DNA of 64,000 nt from assembly GCA_963716245.1 (NCBI GenBank), contig OY970300.1:1798001-1862000 (forward strand), read 5' to 3'. The DNA comes from VRUE01 sp963716245. GTDB taxonomy: Bacteria > Actinomycetota > Thermoleophilia > Solirubrobacterales > 70-9. The notes below the pieces were generated by a model, which saw only the letters and a program-made list of their open reading frames with translations, had not been told where the DNA came from and searched no databases. A program made the translations under genes and the position numbers. Shown here piece after piece: positions 8,284 through 16,841 of this stretch. Each line of letters begins with the position of its first letter. Positions within the stretch are counted from its first letter, which is position 1.

Positions 8284-9816
8284 TCATGCCCAGTCGGGCT
8301 GCTCGCAGGCCAGCTCGACGGCGCGGAAGACCGCCTTGGCCTTGTTGACCGACTCGTTGTACTCGTAGGCGGGCTTCGCGTCGGCGACCGTGCCGCCGCC
8401 GGCCTGGACGTGGATCTGCCCGTCCTTGGCGACGACGGTGCGGATGTGGATCGCCGTGTCGAGGTCGCCGCTCCAGGAGAGGTAGCCGATCGCGCCGCCG
8501 TAGGAGCCGCGCTTGACCTGCTCCAGCTCGTCGATGATCTGCATCGCGCGGACCTTGGGGGCGCCCGAGAGCGTGCCGGCGGGCAGGGCCGAGCGCAGCA
8601 CGTCCATCGCGCCGACCCCCTCGCGCAGCTTCCCCGAGACCTGGCTGACGATGTGGAGGACGTGCGAGTAGGTCTCGACCGCCATCAGCTCGTCGACCCT
8701 CACCGACCCGTACTCGCAGACGCGGCCGAGGTCGTTGCGGCCGAGGTCGACCAGCATCACATGCTCGGCCCGCTCCTTGGCGTCGGCGACCAGCCGCTCG
8801 GCGAGGCGGCGGTCCTCCTCCTCGCTGTCGCCGCGCGGGTAGGTGCCGGCGATCGGCCGCGTCTCGACCCGCCCGCCGTGGACTTTGACCAGCGGCTCCG
8901 GCGAAGCGCCGGCGATCTGGAAGTCGCCGAACTCGAGGAAGTACATGTAGGGGGACGGGTTGACCGCCCGCAGGCCGCGGTAGATCGAGAAGGCCTCGAC
9001 CGGGGCCGGCGCCGAGAAGCGCTGGGACGGGACGACCTGGAAGGCGTCGCCCGCGTGCACGTACTCGACGATCCGCGCGACCGCCGCTTCGAAGTCCTCG
9101 CGCTCCACGTTGGAGACGAAGCGCGGGGGCTCGGCCAGGACAGGGCGCTCCGGGACCGGGACGGCGCCGCGCAGCCGGGCCCGCACGTCGGCGATCGCCC
9201 CGGCGGCGCGCTCGTAGGCGGCGTCGATGCCGCCCTCGTCGTCGGCGAAGGCGCAGGCCATCACTGTCAGCTCGTGGCGCAGGTGGTCGAAGGCGAGCAG
9301 GACGTCGGTGATCATCAGCGCCATGTCCGGCAGCCCGAGCGTGTCGGGGTTCGCCTCGCCGAGCGGCTCGACGGTGCGGACCAGGTCGTAGCCGAAGAAC
9401 CCGACCGCTCCCCCGGCGAACGGCGGCAGGCCCTCGACCGGGGCGAGCCGGTAGCGCGACATGTACTTCGAGACCGCCGCGTAGGGATCGGGCGCGTCGG
9501 ACTCGTCGCCCTCCGACATGCCGGTGGCGGCAGCGGCGAAGCCGCTCAGCCTGCCGTCGCTCCAGCGCAGCACCTCGCGGGGGCGGATGCCGACGAACGA
9601 GTAACGGCCGACCTGGCCCTGCTCGGCGGACTCGAGCAGGAAGCACGGCGCTCCGGCGGGCTCCCCGGCGCGCAGCTTGAGGAACGCAGAGACCGGCGTC
9701 TCGCAGTCGTCGACGAAGCGGGCGCGCACGGGCACGACGTTCCCCTGGGCGGCGAGCTCGCGGGCCTCCTCGAGGCTCGGCTCCAGCCGCAGGTCGGACT
9801 CAGCGACGACGGCCAT
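8284..9816 (-). CDS. trpE: anthranilate synthase component I
   Basis: Converts chorismate to anthranilate, the committed step. 510 aa with an N-terminal regulatory/TrpE_N region and a C-terminal chorismate-binding domain carrying FQVVPSQRFS, RPIAGTYPRG, DLGRNDLGRV, LPAGTLSGAPKVRAM and YGGAIGYLSW. LLESAEQGQVGRYSF holds the tryptophan feedback-site motif LLES, so end-product inhibition is expected. It overlaps hisIE by 17 bp. No leader peptide or attenuator was found upstream. Confidence 0.95.
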   Translation of the reverse strand: MAVVAESDLRLEPSLEEARELAAQGNVVPVRARFVDDCETPVSAFLKLRAGEPAGAPCFLLESAEQGQVGRYSFVGIRPREVLRWSDGRLSGFAAAATGMSEGDESDAPDPYAAVSKYMSRYRLAPVEGLPPFAGGAVGFFGYDLVRTVEPLGEANPDTLGLPDMALMITDVLLAFDHLRHELTVMACAFADDEGGIDAAYERAAGAIADVRARLRGAVPVPERPVLAEPPRFVSNVEREDFEAAVARIVEYVHAGDAFQVVPSQRFSAPAPVEAFSIYRGLRAVNPSPYMYFLEFGDFQIAGASPEPLVKVHGGRVETRPIAGTYPRGDSEEEDRRLAERLVADAKERAEHVMLVDLGRNDLGRVCEYGSVRVDELMAVETYSHVLHIVSQVSGKLREGVGAMDVLRSALPAGTLSGAPKVRAMQIIDELEQVKRGSYGGAIGYLSWSGDLDTAIHIRTVVAKDGQIHVQAGGGTVADAKPAYEYNESVNKAKAVFRAVELACEQPDWA

Positions 9817-10414
9817 TGAGGACTTCCATCACGGCCGACTGCGGGACCTTGCGCGAGGCGAGCAGGACGCTGAGGTGGTACAGCACGTCGGCCGCCTCTT
9901 CGGCGACCCGCTCGTCGGACTCCTCGCGCGCCGCGCGGACCACCTCCTCGGCCTCCTCCTCGACCTTCTCGCCGATCAGCCCCGGGTCGTCGAGCAGCTG
10001 CACGGTGTAGCTGCCCGCGGGGCGCTCGTCGGCGCGGCTGCGCAGCGTGCGCTCCAGCGCCGCGAGCGCTTCGTGGGCGGGCGGCGAGGGCTCGCCGCCA
10101 CCGTCGAGCCCGCGGTGGAAGCAGGTGCGCTCGCCCGTGTGGCAGGCCGGGCCGGTCGGCACGACGAGCGCGACGATCGCGTCGCAGTCGCAGTCGTAGC
10201 GCAGCTGTCGCAGCCGCAGGACGTGGCCCGACTCTTCGCCTTTGCGCCAGATCCGCTCTCGCGAGCGGCTGTAGAAGTGCACCTCGCCGGTCTCGACCGT
10301 CAGCCGCAGCGCCTCCTCGTTCGCGTAGGCAAGCGTTAGGACCTCACCGCTGTCGGCGTCCTGCGCCACACACGGCACCAACCCCCGCTCGTCGAACTCG
10401 ATTTGCTCGAACAT
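9800..10414 (-). CDS. hisI: bifunctional phosphoribosyl-AMP cyclohydrolase / phosphoribosyl-ATP pyrophosphatase
   Basis: Steps 2 and 3 of histidine synthesis on one 204-aa chain. The HisI half (about residues 1-108) shows HFYSRSRERIWRKGEESGH and the zinc ligands in DCDCDAIV and CHTGERTCF. The HisE half (about 115-204) has the MazG-like helical ligand set EKVEEEAEEVV and ADVLYHLSVLL. It is the first gene of the trp transcription unit, so histidine and tryptophan synthesis, which both use PRPP, may be co-expressed. TACGAT lies 6 nt before the ATG with no ribosome binding site, suggesting a leaderless transcript. Confidence 0.95.
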   Translation of the reverse strand: MFEQIEFDERGLVPCVAQDADSGEVLTLAYANEEALRLTVETGEVHFYSRSRERIWRKGEESGHVLRLRQLRYDCDCDAIVALVVPTGPACHTGERTCFHRGLDGGGEPSPPAHEALAALERTLRSRADERPAGSYTVQLLDDPGLIGEKVEEEAEEVVRAAREESDERVAEEAADVLYHLSVLLASRKVPQSAVMEVLNGRRR

Positions 10415-10420
10415 CGAACA

Positions 10421-10426
10421 ATCGTA
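10421..10426 (-). promoter_or_regulatory. -10 hexamer TACGAT of the hisIE-trp operon
   Basis: TACGAT ends 6 nt before the hisIE ATG. It is probably the main promoter of hisIE-trpEGDC. A TTGCCC is present upstream but its 15-nt spacing is poor. Confidence 0.5.
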
Positions 10427-10440
10427 TGGCAGGTCGGGTC

Positions 10441-10535
10441 AGGGCAATCGGGAATGCACTCGAACGGGCGGATACTCAAAGTGCCGAGCTAATTAGCTCG
10501 GCACTTGTCCGGGCGAGTGCATTCCCGATTGCCCT
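10441..10535. repeat. 95-bp two-part palindrome between era and hisIE
   Basis: Outer arms 10441-10462 and 10514-10535 are perfect 22-bp inverted repeats. The centre, 10479-10506, is a perfect 28-bp palindrome with no loop (14-bp arms). The right outer arm ends on the first base of the era stop codon. It probably terminates era transcription on the minus strand, but no T-run follows and it is far longer than a usual terminator; it belongs with the other palindromes of this window. Confidence 0.9.
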
Positions 10536-11428
10536 CACTCGATCCCCAAACGATCGAGAAGGTCCTCGTCACGGCGCCAGCGGCTGCGGACGCGGACCTG
10601 GAGGTCGAGGTGGACCTTGGCGCCCAGCTCCGCTTCGAGCGAGCGGCGGGCGGCGAAGCCGATCTCCCCCACCTTCGCGCCGCCCTTGCCGATCAGGATG
10701 CCCTTCTGCGACTCGGTCTCGGCCCATATCTCGGCGTCGACGATGACGAGGCCGTCGTCGCGCTCGGCGACCTCCTTCACCTGGACCTCGACCGAGTGCG
10801 GGATCTCCTCCCGCGTCCGGTTGAGAACCTGCTCGCGGATCAACTCCGCCAGCATCGTCTCGCTCGACTGGTCGCTGCTGTCCTCCGGCGGATACAGGTA
10901 GGGACCCTCGGGAACCAGCTCTGCGAGCCGATCGACCAGCGCCTCCAGCCCCTCTCCGGTCTTGGCGCTGATCGGGAAGACCTCGTCGACCCCCTCCAGC
11001 TCGGCGGCCGCGGCAAGCACCGGCACGAGCTCGTTCGGCCCGGTGCGATCGGCCTTGTTGACGGCGCAGATCGTCGCGGCCTTCGAGCCGGCGCCGAGCA
11101 GGGCGCGGGCGATGAAGCGGTCGCCCGGCCCGACCCCCTCCTCGCCGTTGACGACGAGCAGGGCGACGTCGGAGTCGGCCAGTTCCCGCTCGACCCGCTT
11201 CTGCATCCGCTCGGTCAGCACGTCGCGGGGCCGCTGGACGCCGGGCAGGTCGACCAGCACCAGCTGGCGCTCCGCCTCGGTGTCGGTGGCGATGCCGCGG
11301 ATCGCCCGCCGCGTCGTCTGGGGTCGCATCGAGACGATCGCGACGCGGTTGCCGACGATCCTGTTGACCAGCGTCGACTTGCCGACGTTGGGCCGCCCCG
11401 CCAGCCCGACGAACCCCGCGCGGCTCAT
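10535..11428 (-). CDS. era: GTPase Era
   Basis: Essential GTPase for 16S rRNA maturation and 30S assembly. 297 aa: G1 GRPNVGKS at residues 11-18, G2 around RRAIRG, G3 DLPG, G4 NKAD, then a C-terminal KH domain with ILIGKGGAKVGEIG. It overlaps the ybeY stop by 4 bp. It is the last gene of the yqeY-phoH-ybeY-era run and ends inside a large palindrome. Confidence 0.97.
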   Translation of the reverse strand: MSRAGFVGLAGRPNVGKSTLVNRIVGNRVAIVSMRPQTTRRAIRGIATDTEAERQLVLVDLPGVQRPRDVLTERMQKRVERELADSDVALLVVNGEEGVGPGDRFIARALLGAGSKAATICAVNKADRTGPNELVPVLAAAAELEGVDEVFPISAKTGEGLEALVDRLAELVPEGPYLYPPEDSSDQSSETMLAELIREQVLNRTREEIPHSVEVQVKEVAERDDGLVIVDAEIWAETESQKGILIGKGGAKVGEIGFAARRSLEAELGAKVHLDLQVRVRSRWRRDEDLLDRLGIE

Positions 11429-11779
11429 CCCAGCGCCTCCATCGCCCGCGCCTGCAGGGCGAGCATTTCGCCGTCGTCGACCTCGTGGTCGTAGCCGCAG
11501 AGGTGGAGCACGCCGTGGACGACCGCCTCGACCACGTCGGAGCAGTGCTCGGCGCAGATCGCCACGTCGCCCAGCTCGCGCGGCCCGGCGACGGGGCCGG
11601 TGCCGTCGAGCGGGAAGGCGAGGACGTCGGTCGGGCGGTCGTTGCCGCGGTGCTCGCGGTTCAGCTCGCGGATGCGCTCCGCCGTCACCAGCTCGACCGC
11701 CAGGTGGCCGTCGGACACGCCGGCCAACAGCAGTGCCGCCTCGACCGCGCCGCGCAGCTCGGCGGGCACGTCGGAGAGG

Positions 11780-11790
<11 letters not shown>
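11425..11790 (-). CDS. ybeY: endoribonuclease YbeY (16S rRNA maturation)
   Basis: Zinc-dependent RNase of 121 aa, shorter than the E. coli protein (155 aa). The metal triad is in VVHGVLHLCGYDHE, which matches HGxLHLxGYDH. NREHRGNDRPTDVLAFP is the other hallmark. It overlaps phoH by 11 bp and era by 4 bp, the usual phoH-ybeY-era order. Confidence 0.95.
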
Positions 11791-12746
<956 letters not shown>

Positions 12747-12757
<11 letters not shown>

Positions 12758-13178
12758 GTCTGTCCCGGACCGCTGCGCTCACTCGCTTGCCGTCGGCACG
12801 ACCGCCGAGCTTCGGCATCAGCGCCGACATCACCTGGCCCATCTGCTTCTGCTCGGTGGCGCCGGTCTCGGCCACCGCCGCCTCGACCAGCTCGACCAGC
12901 TCCTCGTCGGAGAGCTGCTCCGGAAGATAGGCCTCGATCAGCTCCGCCTCGAATCCCTCGACGCTCGCCTGCTCGGCACGACCGGCGTCACGGTAAGCCT
13001 CGGCCGCCTCGAGCCGCTTCTTGCGCTCGCGCTGCAGCACGGCGACCTCGTCGCCCTTGCCGAGCTTGGCGTCCTGCTGGAGCGAGTCGACGATCATCCG
13101 CAGGGCCGCGGCACGCTCGCGCTCGCCCGCTTTCATCGCGGTGCGCACGTCTGCCTGGACCTGCTCGAGGACGCTCAT
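12747..13178 (-). CDS. GatB/YqeY domain protein
   Basis: A 143-aa helical protein of the YqeY family, related to the tail domain of GatB and thought to bind tRNA; its exact role is unknown. It is rich in Glu, Lys and Ala and has the typical ending GGRADGKRVSAAVRDRLGA, plus ALRMIVDSLQQ near the start. The ATG at 13176-13178 is chosen because the upstream frame belongs to vapC. It starts 5 bp after the vapC stop. Confidence 0.92.
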
Positions 13179-13183
13179 CCCGT

Positions 13184-13603
13184 TTAAGGGTAGTCGGCGG
13201 CGTCCGGCGCTACCGCAAGGCCCTTGGAGACGAGATCGGCGATGTCGGCGCTGACCAGGGTCCAGCCATGGCGCCGGGCTGCCGCGACGTAGGCGGCGTC
13301 GTAGGCGGTGAGGTCGTGCTCGGCGGCGAGCTCCACGGCGGACTCGAGCAGGTCCGCGTCGCCGGTCACGATCCGCTCGCCGCAGCGCCTGCCCACGAAG
13401 CGCACGAGGTATCGAGCTTCTTCGCGTTGCCCTTTCCGGGCGCCCATGACGTTCGCGATCTCGTAGAACGTGAGGTCCAGCGCTGCCAGCGGCCGGCTGG
13501 TGTCGAGCACCATGGAGCGTGCGGCCACCCGAAATCGATCCTCGGGGTCCCGTGCGGCGATCCATACGCCCGCATCGAGAAGCAGGGCCTCAGTGCGATT
13601 CAC
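13184..13603 (-). CDS. PIN-domain ribonuclease toxin (VapC-like)
   Basis: A 139-aa PIN-domain protein. The acidic active-site residues sit in LLLDAGVW, TFYEIANV, TAYDAAYVAAAR and LVSAD, the standard order for VapC toxins, which cleave RNA. The GTG at 13601-13603 is inside the end of the antitoxin gene (14-bp overlap), giving the usual antitoxin-first coupling. The pair sits between murI and yqeY, interrupting an otherwise conserved block, which points to acquisition as a module. Confidence 0.9.
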   Translation of the reverse strand: MNRTEALLLDAGVWIAARDPEDRFRVAARSMVLDTSRPLAALDLTFYEIANVMGARKGQREEARYLVRFVGRRCGERIVTGDADLLESAVELAAEHDLTAYDAAYVAAARRHGWTLVSADIADLVSKGLAVAPDAADYP

Positions 13604-13820
13604 GATCTTCGCGGATGAGCTTGGCTGCTTCGCCGCCCATCGGAGCCGTGGCCTTGCCGAGAAGCTCTTCCAGCTCTTCCCGCTCCCTGCTGCGCGAAGC
13701 CGCCAGCTCCCGCTCGGCGATCCGGCGCAGGAAGCCGCTGCGGGTCTCGCGGTTGGCGCGCGCCTGGGCATCGAGCCGGTCAAGCAGGTCGTCTGGAATG
13801 GAGATCATCACCTTGGCCAC
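13590..13820 (-). CDS. ribbon-helix-helix antitoxin (VapB-like)
   Basis: A 76-aa protein. Residues 4-38 form a ribbon-helix-helix DNA-binding domain (VMISIPDDLLDRLDAQARAN then TRSGFLRRIAER). A Glu/Lys-rich tail follows and probably binds and blocks the PIN toxin encoded just downstream. The GTG start at 13818-13820 is favoured because TATACT ends exactly 6 nt upstream, giving a leaderless message. The DNA-binding half suggests autoregulation at that promoter. Confidence 0.88.
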   Translation of the reverse strand: MAKVMISIPDDLLDRLDAQARANRETRSGFLRRIAERELAASRSREREELEELLGKATAPMGGEAAKLIREDRESH

Positions 13821-13826
13821 GGGGGG

Positions 13827-13841
13827 AGTATATACGGTATT
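13827..13841 (-). promoter_or_regulatory. vapB promoter with overlapping small inverted repeat
   Basis: TATACT (13827-13832) is a near-consensus -10, 6 nt from the vapB GTG. The adjoining ATAC-C-GTAT inverted repeat overlaps it and is a plausible half-site pair for the antitoxin. Operator function is inferred. Confidence 0.5.
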
Positions 13842-13938
13842 GACGGCGGTAATTGGAGTCATGCCGGAAGCCTCGCCGGTGGCGACGCGCGTGTGGTGCG
13901 CGGAAGGTGACTTTTCTGAAAATCCTTCGTCGCGGAAG

Positions 13939-14736
13939 TCAGTCCGCGACGGGAATGTCGACCTGCTCGACGCTTCCGAGCGGCATCTGGAGGAAGCGGG
14001 TGCCGAGCTCGCGGAAGGACCGGGTGTCGCCGGTGCAGAGGAAGCGGTAGTCGCCCTCCTCCCCGGAGCGCGACGGCAGGTCCCGCGACGCGAGCGAGCG
14101 CTGGACGGCGGCCGCGACCGCATGGCCGCCGCTGACCAGGCGCACGTCGCGCCCCAGGATGCGCTGGAGCATTGGCGCGACCAGCGGGTAGTGCGTGCAG
14201 CCGAGGATCAGCGTGTCCACTTCCGCGCGCTTCAGGGGCGCGCAATAGGAGCGTGCCATCTGGACCATCGCATCGTCGAAGGTCGAGCCGTTCTGGATCG
14301 CGGGCGCGAGGTCGTGCGCCTCCACCTCGGTGACCTGGAGTGCCTTGCCCTGGCGCTCCAGGGCTCGCCGGTAGGAGCCGCTGCGGACCGTGTTCGGCGT
14401 CGCGAGCACGCCGACCCGTGCGTTGTCGGTGATCGCGGCCGCTATTTCAGCCTGCGGCTCGACCACCGGAACCACGTCCACCCCTCGCCCGCCCGCGACC
14501 TCGCGGGCGACGTCCTCCCCGACCGCGGTCGCGGTGTTGCAGGCGATCACCAGCTGCTTGGCGCCCCGGTCCATGAGCAGATCGGCGATCGCCGCGATCC
14601 GTGCCCGCAGGTCCCCCACCTCGCGGGAGCCGTAGGGGAACATCGCCGTGTCGCCGAGGTAGAGGAAGTCCTCCTCCGGCAGCGACACGAGGCACTCGTG
14701 CAGCACCGTGAGCCCACCGACCCCGGAGTCGAACAT
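13939..14736 (-). CDS. murI: glutamate racemase
   Basis: Makes D-glutamate for peptidoglycan. 265 aa, with the two catalytic cysteines in ACNTATA and GCTHYPL and the N-terminal FDSGVGGLTV. The usual start in the family lies a few residues before FDSG. The ATG at 14734-14736 is the only canonical codon, though the frame stays open upstream (the codons before it encode SKPIA), so a non-standard upstream CTG start is possible. It follows the DUF2269 gene by 50 bp. Confidence 0.95.
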   Translation of the reverse strand: MFDSGVGGLTVLHECLVSLPEEDFLYLGDTAMFPYGSREVGDLRARIAAIADLLMDRGAKQLVIACNTATAVGEDVAREVAGGRGVDVVPVVEPQAEIAAAITDNARVGVLATPNTVRSGSYRRALERQGKALQVTEVEAHDLAPAIQNGSTFDDAMVQMARSYCAPLKRAEVDTLILGCTHYPLVAPMLQRILGRDVRLVSGGHAVAAAVQRSLASRDLPSRSGEEGDYRFLCTGDTRSFRELGTRFLQMPLGSVEQVDIPVAD

Positions 14737-14786
14737 CGCGATCGGCTTGGAGCGGTCGGGGTGGAGGCCAGGCGCGGACAGAGCCG

Positions 14787-15275
14787 TCAGGGCTTGACGA
14801 CCATGAAGAAGATCGTGACGATCACGATCACGCTGGCGATCTGGCCGCCGAGGGCGATCCGCTTCGATACCGCTTCGAACTCAGGTCCCAGCTCCCCGCC
14901 GTCGGCCAGATCGCGCTCGGCGATCTCCAGTGCCCGCTTGGTCTGGGGACGGAAGAAGGCGTGCGCCATGCCGAACAGGATCAGGATCGCCAGGTACCCG
15001 ACGCTGAGCCACGACTCGCTCGCCTCCCAGTTGCCCTCGGCCTGGAAGTAGATCCCGGCGACCAGGAGGACGAGCATGCCGGGCGTGACGAAGATCAGAT
15101 CCGATTTGAGGATGCCGCGGAGGATCGTCGGCACGCTGCGCGGGTCGACGCGTTGCGCCACGGCCGCGAAGACGGGATAGGCGTAGGTCGGCCCGAAGGC
15201 GAGCACGACCGCGAGGACGTGGACGAACTTCCCGATCCCGTAGGCGGTGACCGACGCCAGCATCGGCGGAAACAT
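14787..15275 (-). CDS. DUF2269-type integral membrane protein
   Basis: A 162-aa protein with four predicted transmembrane segments (about residues 8-30, 48-70, 78-100 and 140-160). The GKFVHVLAVVLAFGPTYAYPVF start resembles the DUF2269 family; function is unknown. The ATG at 15273-15275 lies 5 bp after the prmA stop. The region upstream of it in the same frame is prmA shadow. It is in the hrcA-dnaJ-prmA-murI operon. Confidence 0.7.
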   Translation of the reverse strand: MFPPMLASVTAYGIGKFVHVLAVVLAFGPTYAYPVFAAVAQRVDPRSVPTILRGILKSDLIFVTPGMLVLLVAGIYFQAEGNWEASESWLSVGYLAILILFGMAHAFFRPQTKRALEIAERDLADGGELGPEFEAVSKRIALGGQIASVIVIVTIFFMVVKP

Positions 15276-15280
15276 ATCCG

Positions 15281-16162
15281 CTAGGTGCGACGGAGCAGGA
15301 GGGCGGACCAGTCGCCGTCGTATCTGCGGTCGGACTCGGTGAGGCCCGCAGGCGCGAACGCGGCGGCTACTTCGTCGAGCTCGGTCGGGAGCAGGCCCGA
15401 GCACGCGAGGGTTGTAGGGATCGGGGAAGGGTCTCCCGGAGCAACAGCGGGGAGGCTCCCCGGACCCCTGCCCCGGTCCCCGTCGTCACTCGTCAGCTGC
15501 GCCGCTACAGCGAGCAGGACGGGGGCGGTCATGTTGGCGACCGTGGTGGGGGCGAGGGGCGGCAGGTTTCGGCGGAGGTCCATGCGATTGAAGCGAACGT
15601 CGACGTCGTTGGCGATGGCGTTGGCGCTCGCCGCCTCTACTGCGGCGGCCTCGTGGTCGTAGGCGCGGACCGGTTCCCAGCCGAGCTTGGCGGCGGCTAT
15701 CGCCAAGACGCCGGAGCCGGTGCCTAGGTCGACCAAGGGGCCGGAGGCTTCGCCGGCGGCGACCAGCTCGAGCATCAGCTCGAGACAGAGGCGGGTGGTC
15801 GGGTGGGCGCCGGTGCCGAAGGCGCGGCCGGGGTCGACGACGACGTCGACGGCGTCCTCGCGGGGCGGCTCCCAGGAGGGGCGCAACCAGAGGCGGTCGC
15901 CGACCAGGATCGGCTTGTGGAAGTCCTGCCAGCGGTCGGCCCAGTCGTCGGGGACCTCGGTGGCGACGACCTCGACCAAGCCATCGCCGGCGGCGACCTC
16001 GAGCTCGCCCAGCTCGGGCAGCTCTCCCTCGCCGCCGTAGATCGCGTACTCGACGTACCCCGGTCCGCGCTCCTCCTCGACCCCGTTCGGCGCCAGGACC
16101 GTCAGCTCCGCAAGGACGAGCTCGGCTTGGTCCGGCGTACAGCGCACCGCCAGCCGAATCAT
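15281..16162 (-). CDS. prmA: ribosomal protein L11 methyltransferase
   Basis: Trimethylates ribosomal protein L11. 293 aa: N-terminal PrmA substrate-recognition domain, WADRWQDFHKPI linker, FGTGAHPTTRLCLEL and SAM motif VDLGTGSGVLAIAA near residues 142-155. The catalytic-domain motif usually NI(L) is here VANMTAPVLL. Residues about 225-250 are a Gly/Pro-rich insertion not expected in PrmA; it is encoded by a palindromic repeat that shares a 20-bp core with the one at trpB/trpA. Confidence 0.92.
   Translation of the reverse strand: MIRLAVRCTPDQAELVLAELTVLAPNGVEEERGPGYVEYAIYGGEGELPELGELEVAAGDGLVEVVATEVPDDWADRWQDFHKPILVGDRLWLRPSWEPPREDAVDVVVDPGRAFGTGAHPTTRLCLELMLELVAAGEASGPLVDLGTGSGVLAIAAAKLGWEPVRAYDHEAAAVEAASANAIANDVDVRFNRMDLRRNLPPLAPTTVANMTAPVLLAVAAQLTSDDGDRGRGPGSLPAVAPGDPSPIPTTLACSGLLPTELDEVAAAFAPAGLTESDRRYDGDWSALLLRRT
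15429..15467. repeat. palindromic repeat inside prmA sharing a 20-bp core with the trpA element
   Basis: A hairpin with outer stem GGGTC/GACCC (15429-15433 and 15463-15467) and inner stem GGAGC/GCTCC (15438-15442 and 15455-15459). Bases 15439-15458 are the exact reverse complement of 2702-2721. It is translated in frame as part of PrmA. Confidence 0.85.
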
Positions 16163-16175
16163 CCTCCGGCCGCTT

Positions 16176-16841
16176 CTAGCCGAAGGCTCGCCGGACGCGC
16201 GAGAAGAAGCTCTCCTCGCCGCGGCCGGCGCGCAGGTTGTGCGGCTCGAGGGTCTCGGCCAGCTTCTCCGCCAGCTCGCGCTGCTCGTCGGAGAGCTCGC
16301 TCGGGACGATCACCTGCACCGCGACCACCAGGTCGCCTGGCGGGCCGCCGTTGGCGCCCGGCAGCCCGTGGCCGCGCAGCGCAAACTGGGTCCCGTGTTG
16401 AATGCCCGGCGGCAGCTCGACCTCCCGCTCGCCCTCGTGACTTGGAATCCGTACCTTCGCCCCGAGCATCGCGTCCAGCGCGGAGATCTCGACCCTGTGA
16501 AGGAGATCCTGGCCGCGCATCGGGCCGCGGCGCACTTCAAATCCGAAGCCGCTCCCGAAGAAAGCCTGGAAGATCTCCTCGACCGAGCCGAATCCGCCGC
16601 CGGGCTGGAAGCCGCCACCGCGCAGGCCCTCGTGTCCATAGGCGTCGTAGGTGCGGCGGCGCTCGGGGTCGGAGAGGACCTCGTATGCCTCGGCGGCTGC
16701 CTTGAACTTCTCCTCCGCCTCGGGATCGTGGTCGTTGACGTCGGGGTGCAGCTCACGGGCGAGCCGCCGGAAGGCGCGCTTCACCTCGGCGGGCGAGGCG
16801 TCGCGCTCGACGCCCAGCGTCTCGTAGTAGTCAACCGCCAT
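16176..16841 (-). CDS. dnaJ: short DnaJ-type co-chaperone lacking the zinc-finger domain
   Basis: A 221-aa J-protein. The J domain spans residues 1-70 with HPD at 32-34, followed by a Gly/Phe-rich stretch (75-95). The C-terminal substrate-binding region (115-205) keeps GHGLPG but has lost the four CxxCxGxG zinc repeats and most of the first beta domain. Canonical DnaJ is about 370 aa. It overlaps hrcA by 11 bp, so it is probably heat-shock regulated with it. It would stimulate DnaK, but binding of clients must differ from standard DnaJ. Confidence 0.9.
   Translation of the reverse strand: MAVDYYETLGVERDASPAEVKRAFRRLARELHPDVNDHDPEAEEKFKAAAEAYEVLSDPERRRTYDAYGHEGLRGGGFQPGGGFGSVEEIFQAFFGSGFGFEVRRGPMRGQDLLHRVEISALDAMLGAKVRIPSHEGEREVELPPGIQHGTQFALRGHGLPGANGGPPGDLVVAVQVIVPSELSDEQRELAEKLAETLEPHNLRAGRGEESFFSRVRRAFG

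Noticed and set aside
7737..9819. Long plus-strand frames opposite trpG and trpE
   Set aside because: They are antisense shadows of strongly conserved genes, with no domains or ribosome binding sites.
10415..10440. Possible trp attenuator or leader peptide upstream of hisIE
   Set aside because: The promoter hexamer is only 6 nt from the start codon, so there is no leader; no Trp-rich short frame was found.
13603..13783. Longer VapC start adding about 60 residues
   Set aside because: The extra part is out-of-frame shadow of the antitoxin gene; the GTG at 13601-13603 gives the correct PIN-domain length.
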